Shown here piece by piece: positions 8,738 through 20,633 of a DNA stretch of 64,000 bases (the stretch's first letter is position 1; the number at the start of each line of letters is the position of its first letter). Source of the stretch: Bradyrhizobium diazoefficiens (GTDB taxonomy: Bacteria; Pseudomonadota; Alphaproteobacteria; Rhizobiales; Xanthobacteraceae); the NCBI RefSeq assembly GCF_016616425.1, contig NZ_CP067101.1:744001-808000 (forward strand), in the 5' to 3' direction. A program made the translations under genes and the position numbers. The notes under the pieces were generated by a model, which saw only the letters and a list, made by a program, of their open reading frames with translations, had not been told where the DNA came from and did no database searches.

Positions 8738-8873
8738 TCACCTCTCCCCGACGGGGAGAGGTCGGATTGCGCAGCAATCCGGGTGAGGGGGTGCGGCACC
8801 CAGTGAGACCAGAACCCCTCACCCGGATCACATCTAGCGATGCGCTCCGACCTCTCCCTACGGGAGAGGTGAT
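8738..8873. repeat. Compound palindromic repeat element (CCTCTCCC type)
   Basis: Terminal hairpins (CCTCTCCCC/GGGGAGAGG at about 8741-8762 and CCTCTCCC/GGGAGAGG at about 8851-8869) flank inner inverted repeats. One is GGATTGC-GCAATCC and another is CGGGTGAGGGG paired with CCCCTCACCCG. The whole can fold into a branched structure. A diverged copy lies at 18186-18310. It sits just downstream of gyrB on its strand and may act as a terminator or a mobile-repeat relic. Confidence 0.75.
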
Positions 8874-8917
8874 CTCCGCCCGTGGTTGGCACCGATCAAC
8901 CCAAAACGCGTGGCGCG

Positions 8918-11596
<2,679 letters not shown>

Positions 11597-12742
11597 TCAA
11601 AGCCGCGGCTGGCGGGCGGAGATTCGTCCGCTCTCCACGTCAAACACTTCGCTTCCCGCGCCGATCTCGGCAAAGGCAGCAGGGTCGGCGCCGGTCAACC
11701 ACACCTGCGCGCCGAGCTTCTTCAGCTCGTCGAACAGCGCGGCGCGCCGGTTCGGATCGAGATGCGCGACGACCTCGTCGAGCAGCAGCAGCGGCACGAT
11801 GCCGGTCATCTCTGCGACCAGGCTCGCATGCGCCAGCACGAGGCCGATCAGCAGCGCCTTCTGCTCGCCGGTCGAGGCGTCGCGTGCCGGCATGCTTTTC
11901 GGCGCATAGATCACCTGAAGGTCGGTGAGATGCGGGCCGTCGGTGGTGCGACCGGCGATGGCATCGCGGGGGCGGTTGTCGCGCAGGATCTGCCGGTAGC
12001 GGTCCTCAACCGACGTCGCGGTCTCGGTCAGCAGCGCGTTCTCCATCCAGCCGTCGAGCGCGATTTGCGCCGAGGGAAAGGCGGAGGCCTGCGCGCGCGC
12101 ATTGAGCATGCCGGTGAGCCTTGCTGCGGTCTGGCCGCGCGTTGCAGCGACCGCGACCGCAAGCTCGGCAGTCTCCCGCTCGATCGCATCACACCAATGA
12201 TCGTCGTAATTGCGGGTCTCGAGCAGGCGGTTGCGCGAGCGCAGCGAACGCTCGAGTGCCGAGATGCGGCTGGAATGCTCGCTGTCGATGGCGAGCACCA
12301 GGCGGTCGAAGAAGCGCCGCCGTTCAGAGGCCGCGCCCATGAACAGCCCGTCCATCGCCGGCGTCAGCCACACCATGCGGATATGGTCGCCGAAGGATGC
12401 CGCCGAATTGACCGGCTCGCGGTCGATGCGGCAGCGCCGGCTCACCGCGCCGTCGGGCCGCGGCGCGTCGATGCCGGTGCCGAGCGTGGCCAGCCCCAGC
12501 GCGCCCTCGACCTGCGCCGATGCCGCCCAGGAGCCGTCGCCCTGGTTGTCCGCGACGTCTTCCAGCGTCGCGCGCCGCAGGCCGCGCCCCGGCGACAGGA
12601 ACGAGATCGCCTCGATGCAATTGGTCTTGCCCGCTCCGTTCGGCCCGACTAGCGCCACCATGTCAGCCGTCGTCTCGAGCCCCGCCGCCCGATAATTGCG
12701 AAAATGCGTCAACGTCAGGCGGTGAATGCGGGAAGGGGTCAT
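11597..12742 (-). CDS. recF: DNA replication and repair protein RecF
   Basis: A 381-residue SMC-like ATPase that helps load RecA at gapped DNA. The Walker A motif GPNGAGKT lies near residue 33, preceded by LTHFRNYR, the classic RecF start. The ABC signature region is STGEQKALLIGLVLAHA and Walker B is PLLLLDEVVAHLD. It lies between dnaN and gyrB. The gap to dnaN is filled by a palindromic repeat, so co-transcription with dnaN is uncertain. Confidence 0.97.
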   Translation of the reverse strand: MTPSRIHRLTLTHFRNYRAAGLETTADMVALVGPNGAGKTNCIEAISFLSPGRGLRRATLEDVADNQGDGSWAASAQVEGALGLATLGTGIDAPRPDGAVSRRCRIDREPVNSAASFGDHIRMVWLTPAMDGLFMGAASERRRFFDRLVLAIDSEHSSRISALERSLRSRNRLLETRNYDDHWCDAIERETAELAVAVAATRGQTAARLTGMLNARAQASAFPSAQIALDGWMENALLTETATSVEDRYRQILRDNRPRDAIAGRTTDGPHLTDLQVIYAPKSMPARDASTGEQKALLIGLVLAHASLVAEMTGIVPLLLLDEVVAHLDPNRRAALFDELKKLGAQVWLTGADPAAFAEIGAGSEVFDVESGRISARQPRL

Positions 12743-12756
12743 GAGATTCGTTTTCC

Positions 12757-12837
12757 GTCATGCCCGGCCTTGTGCCGGGCATCCACGTTCTTGGCTCCGA
12801 AGACGTGGATGGCCGGGACAACAAGCCCGGCCATGAC
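12757..12837. repeat. Palindromic repeat (GTCATGCCCGGC type)
   Basis: The element is bounded by GTCATGCCCGGC and GCCCGGCCATGAC, with an internal pair of CCACGTTCTTGG and GACGTGGATGG. The same architecture occurs at 14232-14351 and 28191-28266, with more diverged relatives at 24993-25161 and 19725-19850. It fills the recF-dnaN gap. Confidence 0.8.
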
Positions 12838-12869
12838 GATGTAGTGACAGGTATCGATGCTGGTAGGTC

Positions 12870-13988
12870 TCACACCCGCATCGGCATCAGCACGTACAGC
12901 GCGCTCTTGTCGTCGCGGTCTTGCACCAGGGTCGGCGAGCCTGGGTCGGCGAGCCTGAGCGTTGCGACGTCGCCTTCGATCTGGGCGGCGATGTCGAGCA
13001 GATAGCGGGAGTTGAAGCCGATATCGAGCGCGTCGGAGGCGTATTCGACTTCGAGTTCTTCGGTCGCGCTGCCGGAATCCGGATTGGTCACCGACAGCAC
13101 CAGCTTGCCCGGCGATAGCGACAGTTTTACCGCGCGGCCACGCTCGCTCGAAATCGTCGACACGCGGTCGACCGCGTTCTCAAAATCCTTCTTGTCGACG
13201 ACGAGCTCCTTGTCATTGCCCTGCGGGATGACGCGGCCGTAGTCGGGGAAGGTGCCGTCGATCAGCTTCGAGGTCAGCACCACATTGCCGATGGTGAACC
13301 GGATCTTGGCCGGCGACAGCTCGATCGTCATCTCGGCATCGGTGTCCTCGATCAGGCGCTGCACCTCGCCGACGGTCTTGCGCGGCACGATCACGCCGGG
13401 CATGCCCTCGGCCCCCTTGGGCTGCACCAGGTCGAGCTGGGCGAGGCGGTGGCCGTCGGTGGCGACGCCGCGCAGGGTGGCGGCCTTCGGCGTGCCTGCC
13501 GCGTGCAGATAGATGCCGTTGAGATAATAGCGCGTCTCCTCGGTGGAGATCGCGAACTGGGTGCGATCGATCAGCCGCTTGACGTCCTTGGCGGCGAGCG
13601 AGAAGGAATGCGACATGTCGCCCGCGGCCAGGTCCGGAAAATCATTCTCCGGCAGGGTCTGCAGCGTGAAGCGCGAGCGGCCGGCACGGATCGCCAGCAC
13701 GGCGCGGTCGCCGTCGGCCTCGAGCACGATCTGCGAGCCATCCGGCAGCTTGCGCACGATGTCGTAGAACATGTGTGCCGGCACGGTGGTGGAGCCCGCG
13801 GTCGCGGTTTCCGCCGCGAGCGTTTCCGTCACCTCGAGGTCCAGGTCGGTCGCCTTCAACGACAATTTGGCGTTCTCGGCGCGGACCAGCACATTGCCGA
13901 GGATCGGAATCGTGTTGCGGCGCTCGACCACGCGGTGGACGTGGCCCAGCGACTTCAGGAGTTGCGCGCGTTCGACCGTAACCTTCAT
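12870..13988 (-). CDS. dnaN: DNA polymerase III subunit beta (sliding clamp)
   Basis: A 372-residue clamp subunit starting MKVTVERAQLLKSLGHVHRV, with the ERRNTIPILGNVL motif at the end of the first helix-strand unit. The C-terminus ends SALYVLMPMRV, matching the conserved Y-V-x-MP-M-R terminus of DnaN. Three repeats of the clamp fold account for the length. It tethers the replicative polymerase to DNA. It lies downstream of dnaA on the same strand, separated by about 400 bp that contains a palindromic repeat. Confidence 0.98.
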   Translation of the reverse strand: MKVTVERAQLLKSLGHVHRVVERRNTIPILGNVLVRAENAKLSLKATDLDLEVTETLAAETATAGSTTVPAHMFYDIVRKLPDGSQIVLEADGDRAVLAIRAGRSRFTLQTLPENDFPDLAAGDMSHSFSLAAKDVKRLIDRTQFAISTEETRYYLNGIYLHAAGTPKAATLRGVATDGHRLAQLDLVQPKGAEGMPGVIVPRKTVGEVQRLIEDTDAEMTIELSPAKIRFTIGNVVLTSKLIDGTFPDYGRVIPQGNDKELVVDKKDFENAVDRVSTISSERGRAVKLSLSPGKLVLSVTNPDSGSATEELEVEYASDALDIGFNSRYLLDIAAQIEGDVATLRLADPGSPTLVQDRDDKSALYVLMPMRV

Positions 13989-14231
13989 TGCACTACTCGC
14001 CCGATCCCAAAGGAAACACAACGTCGAGAAAGCCGGGCGGCGGGACGCGCGCCACGGCACCGAAGACCCCGGAAGGCCGGATCGTCCAGCCGATATGACC
14101 AAAGCCATCAGGGTCGCGCAAGGTGGCGCGGATGGCCTCCGGATTCAAGGGATCGGGGGCAGTTCCCCACGATTTAGCGGTGTCTCCGCGACCACCTGGG
14201 GGCCTCGTGGCGCAGGGAGGTCTCCACGCGC

Positions 14232-14351
14232 GTCATGGCCGGGCTTGTCCCGGCCATCCACGTCTTGGTCCGGCCGAAAAACGTGGATGCCCGGGCCTTC
14301 GCCGCGCCGAAGCGGCTTCGGCCGCGCAGGCGGGACAAGCCCGGGCATGAC
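14232..14351. repeat. Palindromic repeat (GTCATGGCCGGGC type) in the dnaA-dnaN gap
   Basis: Ends GTCATGGCCGGGCTTGTCC and GGACAAGCCCGGGCATGAC are inverted. The centre holds the CCACGTCTTGG/AACGTGGAT pair and an extra GCCGCGCCGAAGCGGCTTCGG palindrome. It is of the same family as 12757-12837. The remaining sequence from 13989 to 14393 shows no convincing gene. Confidence 0.8.
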
Positions 14352-14393
14352 GACCAAACGGGGTGCAATCGCCTCGCGCGAAAGAATAGGCGC

Positions 14394-15803
14394 TTATTCC
14401 TGGAGCTGGCGCTTCAGTGATTCCACTTCCTCCGATAGCGCGGTGTCCTTGGAGACCAGCGCCTCGATCTTGCGCACGGCGTGCAGCACCGTGGTGTGGT
14501 CGCGCCCGCCGAAGCGGCGGCCGATCTCCGGGAGCGAGCGCAGGGTCAGCGTCTTGGCGAGATACATCGCCACCTGGCGCGGGCGCACCACGTTGGCGGT
14601 GCGGCGCGAGGAGAGCAGGTCGGAGCGGCTGACATTATACTGCCGGGCCACCACGCGCTGGATGTCCTCGATCTTGATCCGCTTCGGCTCCTGCGGCCGG
14701 ACCAGGTCGCGCACCTCGTGCTCGGCCATTTCCAGCGTGACCGGCCGGTTGTTGAGTTTCGAGTGCGCGAGCAGACGATTGATCGCGCCTTCGAGGTCGC
14801 GGCCGTTATGGGTAATGGTGCGCGCCAGATAATGCAGCACCTCCTCCGGCACCTCGAACGTCGCATGATGGGCGCGGGCCGCCGCGACGCGCGACTTGAG
14901 GATGCCGTGGCGCAGCTCCTCGCCGAGCGAGCCCATCTCGACGACGAGGCCGCCGGCGAGCCGCGAGCGCACGCGGTCATCGAGGCTTTCGAGATCGGAC
15001 GGCGGCCGGTCGGCTGCGATCACGACCTGGCGGCCGGCGTCGATCAGCGCGTTCAGCGTGTGACAGAACTCGGCCTGGGTCGACTTGCCCTGCAGGAACT
15101 GCAGATCGTCGATGACAAGCACGTCGATGCCGCGCAGCGCTTCCTTGAAGGCCAGCGCCGTCTGCGTCTTCAGCGCGGCGACGAAGCCGTACATGAATTT
15201 TTCCGCCGTCAGGTACAGCACCTTGCGCTCATTGCCGGAATTGCCGGCCCAGGTCACCGCCTGAAGCAGATGCGTCTTGCCCAGCCCAACGCCGGCATGG
15301 ATGTAGAGCGGATTGAACATCACGGGGTCGCCGCGGCGACCTTCCGCGACCTGACGCGCGGCCGCATGGGCCAGCGTGTTGGAGCGGCCGACGACGAAGC
15401 TCGCGAAGGTCAGCCGCGGATCGAGCGGCGAGCCGCCGAGCGCATCGTGATTGGCTGAGACTGGTGCGGTCGCGGTCGAGCGCAGCTCCGGCGCGGGCGC
15501 ACGGCGCGTCTCGACCGGCACCGGGGCTTCCTTCGGCTGCGCCACCGGGCGCACGGCCGAACGCACCGTGAGGTCGATGCGATGCACTTCCGGCATCTCG
15601 GCCTGCCAGCACGACAGCACGCGCTCGGCATAATGGGCCTGGATCCAGCTCTTCAGGAAGCGGGTCGGCACCGAGAGCCGCACGCTCTCGTCCTGCACGC
15701 CTTCCAGATCCATGCGCGCGAACCAGCTCGTGTAAACGTCTTCGCCGACGCTCGAGCGCAGCCGACCCTTCACGCGTGACCAGCGATCCTGTTCCATTGT
15801 CAT
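14394..15803 (-). CDS. dnaA: Chromosomal replication initiator protein DnaA
   Basis: A 469-residue AAA+ initiator. Domain I (residues 1-80, [21 protein letters not shown]) is the oligomerisation/helicase-contact module, and a Pro/Ala-rich linker follows. The Walker A motif is [12 protein letters not shown] and Walker B is [10 protein letters not shown]. The C-terminal DNA-binding domain has the [18 protein letters not shown] signature that recognises DnaA boxes. A second ATG two codons downstream is an equally possible start. The 1.2-kb AT-richer region upstream contains candidate origin features. Confidence 0.98.
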   Translation of the reverse strand: MTMEQDRWSRVKGRLRSSVGEDVYTSWFARMDLEGVQDESVRLSVPTRFLKSWIQAHYAERVLSCWQAEMPEVHRIDLTVRSAVRPVAQPKEAPVPVETRRAPAPELRSTATAPVSANHDALGGSPLDPRLTFASFVVGRSNTLAHAAARQVAEGRRGDPVMFNPLYIHAGVGLGKTHLLQAVTWAGNSGNERKVLYLTAEKFMYGFVAALKTQTALAFKEALRGIDVLVIDDLQFLQGKSTQAEFCHTLNALIDAGRQVVIAADRPPSDLESLDDRVRSRLAGGLVVEMGSLGEELRHGILKSRVAAARAHHATFEVPEEVLHYLARTITHNGRDLEGAINRLLAHSKLNNRPVTLEMAEHEVRDLVRPQEPKRIKIEDIQRVVARQYNVSRSDLLSSRRTANVVRPRQVAMYLAKTLTLRSLPEIGRRFGGRDHTTVLHAVRKIEALVSKDTALSEEVESLKRQLQE

Positions 15804-16955
15804 CGTCTAAAAACTTCTCTTGAGAGATAAGGTTGCGTTGTGAGCGCCATGCAGGGTTCCCTGTCATGACGCGACCTCAAGCGAGTCCATCGTCAGGCAT
15901 GGCTCGACCGCTCGGCGCGAACGCCGCGGGTCAGATCAGCGATGTCAGGATGGAGAGTTCGCGAGGTCAGCGCGTACTCGACGCTTCGCTATACGCGGGA
16001 GGCTGGAAGTCCGACGGATCTGGAACGGCATCGTTGGAATGCGAAATGAAATTGAATACCGCGTTGAGTCCGTAAGACATGATACCTCCCCATCCTGCCG
16101 TGATCGCTCACGACAAGGTCCTGCGTGTCCTGAAGACAGCCGCGTCGAAAGCTGCGGATGCCCTGCCCTGCACTAGTCGTCCGCTCGGCTTCGCCATCTC
16201 GCGTGTCGGAGTAGCTTCAAGGTGTCCCTCATGTGCGCCTGGGGCGCGAGCGAGATCCGTAAGATCTCCCTGGAGACATTCAGACAAAGAGCTACCGTTC
16301 CCATATTGCTATGGGTTATGATCCGACTATCGCTTGATGAAGCGTCGCCTACGTGCACACCGCCGCCGATCTGCACGCTCGCCCCGTTTCCGATACCGCG
16401 CTGGTCTCAAGATCGTGGGCGCCGCTGACGACTTAAGGAATACACTAAGCGGAAAGACTCGCAACGAAATTGATTCACACTTGAGGCATCAAAAAACTTG
16501 ACCTCGGTTAACGTCGCGCGCGACTTGTGCACAGGCTCCGAAGCAAGTTTTTGGATTCGTGCACAGAATCGAAAATGCCGCGCCTCATGTGACAATTTCC
16601 AGCCAGCGCCAATTTTTTTTTACAAATCCGTCACGCGCCGGACGCGTCGGCGATTTTTCCAAATGCTTGCGGCCACTATGTCGATAAGTGATTAGCGAGA
16701 CATCGTTTTTTGAGTCTCGTTTCACAGGGTAACTCCCCTGCTGCACACGTTCCGGTGAATCTACGGTGTGCAGAACCTTCGCCGCCACGGATTCAATTCG
16801 AGCCCGCCGCGCAGGGGTTTTTCGCAGCGCGGTGAAAGTTTCCGCTGTTGCAAGAGATCGGCAGGTAAAACTACGGAGCGAAGAATAGCGCAGGCGGTGT
16901 GAGCCTTCCAATCGAAGATCGACCGCGGTGTGACTGCTTGCGTGATTGTGACAGG
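15804..16955. other. Long intergenic region between dnaA and rpsT; candidate chromosomal origin at about 16440-16800
   Basis: No protein-like frame is present. The stretch 16456-16794 contains seven GANTC (CcrM-type methylation) sites in 339 bp, at 16456, 16472, 16554, 16566, 16712, 16757 and 16790. Random expectation is about 1.3. Three nonamers differ by one base from the DnaA box TTATNCACA: 16471-16479, 16525-16533 and, inverted, 16767-16775. A further two-mismatch nonamer lies at 16557-16565. An AT-rich tract with a run of nine T lies at 16611-16626. Together these are what an alphaproteobacterial origin would show. The function is inferred, since some rhizobial origins lie near hemE instead. 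Confidence 0.45.
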
Positions 16956-16957
16956 CA

Positions 16958-16988
16958 ACAAAAAAGCCCGGCGCGATGCCGGGCTGTT
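16958..16988 (-). terminator. Rho-independent terminator of rpsT
   Basis: On the minus strand an AGCCCGGC/GCCGGGCT stem (16965-16972 with 16978-16985) with a 5-nt loop is followed by a run of six T. It lies about 60 nt after the rpsT stop. Confidence 0.85.
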
Positions 16989-17046
16989 TGATGCGCGCGA
17001 TGTTCGATCGATCAGCCGACCGATCGGTCCGCCGTTACTTGGCTCG

Positions 17047-17313
17047 TCACTTGGCGAGCTTGGCGATCTGCGCGGTGAGCCGCGAGACTTTGCGGCTGGC
17101 GTTGTTCTTGTGAATGATGTTGCGCTGAGCGGCACGCATCAAGGCGGGCTCGGCATTCGCCAGCGCCTTCACGGCAGCGGCGCGGTCGCCGGTCGCGATG
17201 GCTTCTTCGACGGTCCGCACGGCACCGCGCATCTGGGTGCGGCGCGACTTGTTGACGGCGGTGCGGCGGGCGATCTTGCGCGTCGCTTTCTTGGCGGAAG
17301 TGGTATTGGCCAT
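17047..17313 (-). CDS. rpsT: 30S ribosomal protein S20
   Basis: An 88-residue, very basic protein. [20 protein letters not shown] is the standard S20 start, and the conserved [16 protein letters not shown] sequence is near the C-terminus. S20 binds 16S rRNA early in small-subunit assembly. It is followed by a strong terminator and has a leader of more than 300 nt upstream with no other gene on its strand. It is a usual neighbour of dnaA in this bacterial group. Confidence 0.97.
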   Translation of the reverse strand: MANTTSAKKATRKIARRTAVNKSRRTQMRGAVRTVEEAIATGDRAAAVKALANAEPALMRAAQRNIIHKNNASRKVSRLTAQIAKLAK

Positions 17314-17691
17314 GGTCTCAATATCCTTTGCGGGTACCGGTCGCGTCTTGGTCGGGTAGCGCCGGCTTGCTTGACCGCGTAATCGACGCTCGGATTTAGG
17401 GTGTTCGGTTGCTGGGCTGTCCCGGGAACATGAGGCCTCCAAGAGCCTCTGAGCTCCTGGGGCCTGCAACTGCTCAAAGAACAGCGGCGGCAGGATTGCG
17501 CCCGCCGCCAGTTGGCGCCCTTATAGAGAGGGTCTTCGGCACCGTCAACGCTTTCCAGGCTGGAAAAGCGGACCCGAGGCGCGTCAGGGAGCACCGTAAC
17601 GCCCTGAAGAGGTTGAATTTCTGCCGCCGCCCGGCTATTGGCTGGCGGCGTTTGTCAGGTCCTCCGATCGGACGACCATATAAGGTGGGGC
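17314..17691. other. Divergent intergenic region between rpsT and a small membrane protein gene
   Basis: No coding frame with protein character was found. It must hold the rpsT promoter/leader on the minus strand and the promoter of the 17692 gene on the plus strand. A TATAAGG-like element lies at about 17680, just before the plus-strand gene. Confidence 0.4.
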
Positions 17692-18009
17692 ATGATCCGC
17701 GGCTTTTTCCGACTGATTGGGCTGTTGCTGCTCGCCGGCGGGTTTATCTTCATGGTCTATGACGGTGCCCGCTGGGTGGCCGACCAGACCCTGCGGTTCA
17801 CCCGGTTCGGCCAATTCTGGAACGACATCAATCAGGCTAGCCAGTCGGCATTCCGCACCTGGGTCGAGGCCAAGGCGCCCTGGTTATGGACCTCGGTGAT
17901 CCGCCTGCTGCTCGATCAGCCGGTCTTTGCCGTCCTCGGCATTCTCGGCATCCTGCTGATGATCGTGTTCCGGCCGCGCAAGCCGCTGATCGGCTATTCC
18001 CGGGATTGA
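17692..18009 (+). CDS. Small inner-membrane protein, hypothetical
   Basis: A 105-residue protein with two hydrophobic segments. The N-terminal one is [20 protein letters not shown]. The C-terminal one is [16 protein letters not shown], followed by a basic [12 protein letters not shown] tail. The central part is amphipathic and aromatic-rich. The ATG at 17692 is preceded by AAGGTGGGG. It looks like a conserved alphaproteobacterial membrane protein of unknown function. It is followed 8 bp later by the msrA remnant. Confidence 0.7.
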   Translation: MIRGFFRLIGLLLLAGGFIFMVYDGARWVADQTLRFTRFGQFWNDINQASQSAFRTWVEAKAPWLWTSVIRLLLDQPVFAVLGILGILLMIVFRPRKPLIGYSRD

Positions 18010-18016
18010 GCCTTTG

Positions 18017-18166
18017 GGCCTCGGTGCCATCACCACCGAGATCGCGCCAGCCCGCGAATTCTATTTCGCCGAGGATTACCATCAGCAATATCTGGCGAAG
18101 AATCCCGCCGGCTATTGCGGTCTGGGCGGCACCGGCGTGTCCTGCCCGATCGGCGTCGGCGCGTAG
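18017..18166 (+). pseudogene. msrA: C-terminal remnant of peptide-methionine (S)-S-oxide reductase
   Basis: The 49-codon frame reads through [20 protein letters not shown] and then [20 protein letters not shown], ending at TAG 18164-18166. This is the characteristic C-terminus of MsrA, including the AEDYHQQYL motif and the resolving-cysteine region. The N-terminal three quarters, with the catalytic GCFWG motif, is absent and no start codon is available. It is a deletion relic. Confidence 0.8.
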
Positions 18167-18185
18167 ACCAGCCACGAACTCGGTG

Positions 18186-18310
18186 CACCTCTCCCGCTTG
18201 CGGGAGAGCTCGCATTGCATCGTGAGATGCAGTGCGGGTGAGGGTTCTTTCCTCTGGGGGATTGTCCCATCGCGGACACACCCTCTCCCCAGCCCTCAAG
18301 CGGGAGAGGG
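18186..18310. repeat. Compound palindromic repeat element (CCTCTCCC type), second copy
   Basis: It begins CACCTCTCCCGCTTGCGGGAGAG and ends CTCAAGCGGGAGAGGG. Internal pairs include GCATTGCATC/GATGCAGTGC. The organisation matches 8738-8873. It lies directly downstream of the truncated msrA. Confidence 0.75.
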
Positions 18311-18407
18311 AGCGCACCGTGACCGTTACTCGCAGCGCCCCCCTCAACGCTTTGTTAACCATAACCGGTGCATCACTGAAGCCGTCTCGTTTCGAGGGAT
18401 AGGTCCG

Positions 18408-19154
18408 GTGCCGGTTGCACGCGCGTTTCGATGGTCGATCTTGGCAGCGTCCCTGGCAGCGTCCGCCGCGCTGCCCCTCGGCGGCTGCATGCAGACCGCC
18501 GGCCCTGTCGCGGTCATGCAGCCGCGCGCCGATCTCGATTCCATGGCCTATGGCCAGCCCTACAGCGCGCCGCAGCCGGTTGTCGTCGCTGATGGCGGCG
18601 GCGCTGTCGGCGCGCTGCGCAATTCCTTTGCCTCTTCGCCCGCACCCATGCCGGTCGGCTACGCCGCGCCGATGGCGGCTCCGGTGCGCTATGACGCCTC
18701 CTATCATCTCGATGCCGGCGACAAGCTCCGCGTCGTAGTCTACGGCCAGGAAGGTCTCACCAACAGCTACGCCATCGATGCCGGCGGCTCCATCACCATG
18801 CCGCTGATCGGCGCGGTGCCGGCACGCGGCCGCACCACCGCCGGTCTTGCCGGCGAGATCGCGGCGCGCCTGCGCAACGGCTACATCCGCGAGCCCTCGG
18901 TTGCGGTGGAGATCGAGTCCTATCGCCCGTTCTTCATTCTCGGCGAAGTCACGGCGCCCGGCCAATATCCGTACGTGCCGAACATGACGGTCGAGAGCGC
19001 GGTCGCAATCGCCGGCGGCTTCTCGCCGCGCGCCAAGCGCGACGTGGTCACCGTCACGCACACCGAGAACGGCGGCTCCATGCGCGCCGTGGTGCCGCTC
19101 GGCACCTCCTTGAACCCCGGCGACACCGTGTTCGTCGGCGAGCGCTGGTTCTAG
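18408..19154 (+). CDS. Polysaccharide biosynthesis/export lipoprotein (Wza-like)
   Basis: A 248-residue exported protein. The GTG at 18408 gives a lipoprotein signal peptide ending LPLGGC, a lipobox with Cys near residue 27. After a Pro/Ala-rich linker comes the polysaccharide export domain (YHLDAGDKLRVVVYGQEGLT near residue 103). An SLBB-type domain follows (FFILGEVTAPGQYPYVPNMT near residue 177). Such proteins form the outer-membrane or periplasmic part of exopolysaccharide secretion channels. No glycosyltransferase or Wzc-like gene is adjacent, so it is an orphan here. It is convergent with the 19156 gene. Confidence 0.85.
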   Translation: MPVARAFRWSILAASLAASAALPLGGCMQTAGPVAVMQPRADLDSMAYGQPYSAPQPVVVADGGGAVGALRNSFASSPAPMPVGYAAPMAAPVRYDASYHLDAGDKLRVVVYGQEGLTNSYAIDAGGSITMPLIGAVPARGRTTAGLAGEIAARLRNGYIREPSVAVEIESYRPFFILGEVTAPGQYPYVPNMTVESAVAIAGGFSPRAKRDVVTVTHTENGGSMRAVVPLGTSLNPGDTVFVGERWF

Positions 19155-19155
19155 T

Positions 19156-19638
19156 TCATCGTCTGAAATCCAGCCGCCCGTTCGGAAAGCATCCGTCGAT
19201 CCGCATCGCGTCGACCACGAAGCCGACCCATGGCCGTGTGATCGCCGGCGTGGTCAGGTTGATGTATTTCCCGATCAGGCGTCCCGCGCCGTCGCGCGCG
19301 GCGTCGATCAGCCCGTGCCGGCGACCCTTGTCCCAGTCGAAGCGCAGATAGATCCGGCTCCCCGCGATGCGGACGTCCGCGCGTCCCTGCTTCCACTTGT
19401 CCGGCGTGTCGCCGGCAATGGTCGGATCGGTGCCGCCATTCCAGCGGCTCGCCCAGATGCCCTCGATCGGGTCGGAGGGCGCTGCGATCGCTGCCCACGC
19501 CGCCGCATTGCTGTCCACCGCATCGCCGGGCAGCGTGGCCGTCGCGGCATAATCCATCACCTCGGAATCATCGGGTGAGGGGACATCCATGGTTCCGAAC
19601 GGATTGCGGATGACGAGGTGCGTGATGGCTTGCTGCAT
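19156..19638 (-). CDS. Conserved hypothetical protein
   Basis: A 160-residue soluble protein, rich in Asp, Trp and Gly, with no signal peptide or membrane segment. The central part (IEGIWASRWNGGTDP, then WKQGRADVRIAGSRIYLRFDW) looks like a beta-rich lipocalin-like sheet. GGAAG lies upstream of the ATG. No family was recognised with confidence. The stop is 1 bp from that of the convergent exporter gene. Confidence 0.65.
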   Translation of the reverse strand: MQQAITHLVIRNPFGTMDVPSPDDSEVMDYAATATLPGDAVDSNAAAWAAIAAPSDPIEGIWASRWNGGTDPTIAGDTPDKWKQGRADVRIAGSRIYLRFDWDKGRRHGLIDAARDGAGRLIGKYINLTTPAITRPWVGFVVDAMRIDGCFPNGRLDFRR

Positions 19639-19724
19639 GGCGGTCTTCCGGGCTTGAGTTGGCTTGATCAGCCCGCTCTATCGCCGCGCGGCAGGATGCA
19701 GCCACCCGATTTCTGCTTACTCAT

Positions 19725-19850
19725 CATTCCGGGGCGCGCGTCGCGCGAGCTACGGTGCGCAATTGCGCACCTGAGAATCCATCGACCCGCTAGCTCTGAC
19801 GTCCGATGGATTCCGGGCCTGCACCGCTTCGCGGCGCATCCCGGAATGAC
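19725..19850. repeat. Palindromic repeat (CATTCCGGG type)
   Basis: It is bounded by CATTCCGGGGCGCGC and GCGCATCCCGGAATG. Inside, CGCGCGTCGCGCG and TGCGCAATTGCGCA palindromes and an AATCCATCGGAC-like inverted pair are visible. It fills the gap between two minus-strand genes, just after the dienelactone hydrolase stop. Confidence 0.7.
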
Positions 19851-19868
19851 GGGGGCAAGTGGCGCGCC

Positions 19869-20540
19869 CTATTTCAAATGCTTCGCGAAGAATGCCATGC
19901 TGCGCGGCCAGGCGATGTCGGCGCTGGTCTTGTCGTAGCTCGCGCGCTCGTCGCAATGGAAGCCGTGCTGGGCGCCCGGATAGACGAAGACCTCCACGTC
20001 CGGCCGCTTCGACTTGATGGTCTCGACGTCGGTCAGGGAGATGCCCGCATCCTTCTCGCCGAAATGCAATTGCGTCGGAACCTTCGGCGTCTCGTCGGCA
20101 AAGCGCACGACCGCCCCGCCATAATAGCCGATTGCGGCTTTCAGGCCGGTCAATCGCGTCGCCGCGACGAACGCGATGCTGCCGCCCAGGCAAAAGCCGA
20201 CGATGCCGACCGGGCCGACGTCCTTGACCGCATCGATCGCCGCCTGCGTGTCCCGCAGCATCGCAGCCCAATCGGGACTGGCCACGAATTTGCGCGCCTC
20301 GGCGATCTCGTCGGGCGAATAGCCCGACTGGAAGTTCGGCGTGGTGCGGTCGAAGATCGACGGCGCGATCGCGACGTAACCTTCCCCGGCGAGGCGGTCG
20401 CAGACCGAGCGGATGTGGTGATTGACGCCGAAGATTTCCTGGATCACCACCACCGCGCCCTTCGGCGTGCCACTGGGATCAGCGCGATAGGCGCCCAGCT
20501 GGAAATTGTCGGAAGCCGTCAGCTTGATGTCCTGTCCCAT
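19869..20540 (-). CDS. Dienelactone hydrolase family protein
   Basis: A 223-residue alpha/beta hydrolase. The nucleophile elbow is GFCLGG, with a Cys nucleophile as in carboxymethylenebutenolidase. IQEIFGVNHHIRSVCDRLA carries the conserved Glu of the family, and the catalytic His lies in GAQHGFH. The family cleaves dienelactone in chlorocatechol degradation, but most rhizobial members act on unknown esters. AAGGA precedes the ATG. No aromatic degradation genes are adjacent. Confidence 0.88.
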   Translation of the reverse strand: MGQDIKLTASDNFQLGAYRADPSGTPKGAVVVIQEIFGVNHHIRSVCDRLAGEGYVAIAPSIFDRTTPNFQSGYSPDEIAEARKFVASPDWAAMLRDTQAAIDAVKDVGPVGIVGFCLGGSIAFVAATRLTGLKAAIGYYGGAVVRFADETPKVPTQLHFGEKDAGISLTDVETIKSKRPDVEVFVYPGAQHGFHCDERASYDKTSADIAWPRSMAFFAKHLK

Positions 20541-20579
20541 GCGGGTTGTCCTTCTCTTTTGTAACAGAATTCACTCTCT

Positions 20580-20627
20580 GCCCTCATCCTGACGAGCGCG
20601 CCCTTGCACGCGTCTCAGGATGAGGGC
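20580..20627. repeat. Perfect inverted repeat (GCCCTCATCCTGA type)
   Basis: TGCCCTCATCCTGA is mirrored by TCAGGATGAGGGCA, with inner GCGCG/CGCGT arms. It lies between the stop of the 20634 gene and the start of the dienelactone hydrolase gene on the minus strand, so it may end transcription there. Confidence 0.7.
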
Positions 20628-20633
20628 AGCACC

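Noticed and set aside
8738..8873. CRISPR array
   Set aside because: Arms are inverted, not regularly spaced direct repeats with unique spacers. No cas genes are in the window.
18408..19061. Minus-strand frames over the polysaccharide export gene
   Set aside because: Antisense shadow of a gene with lipobox and export domains.
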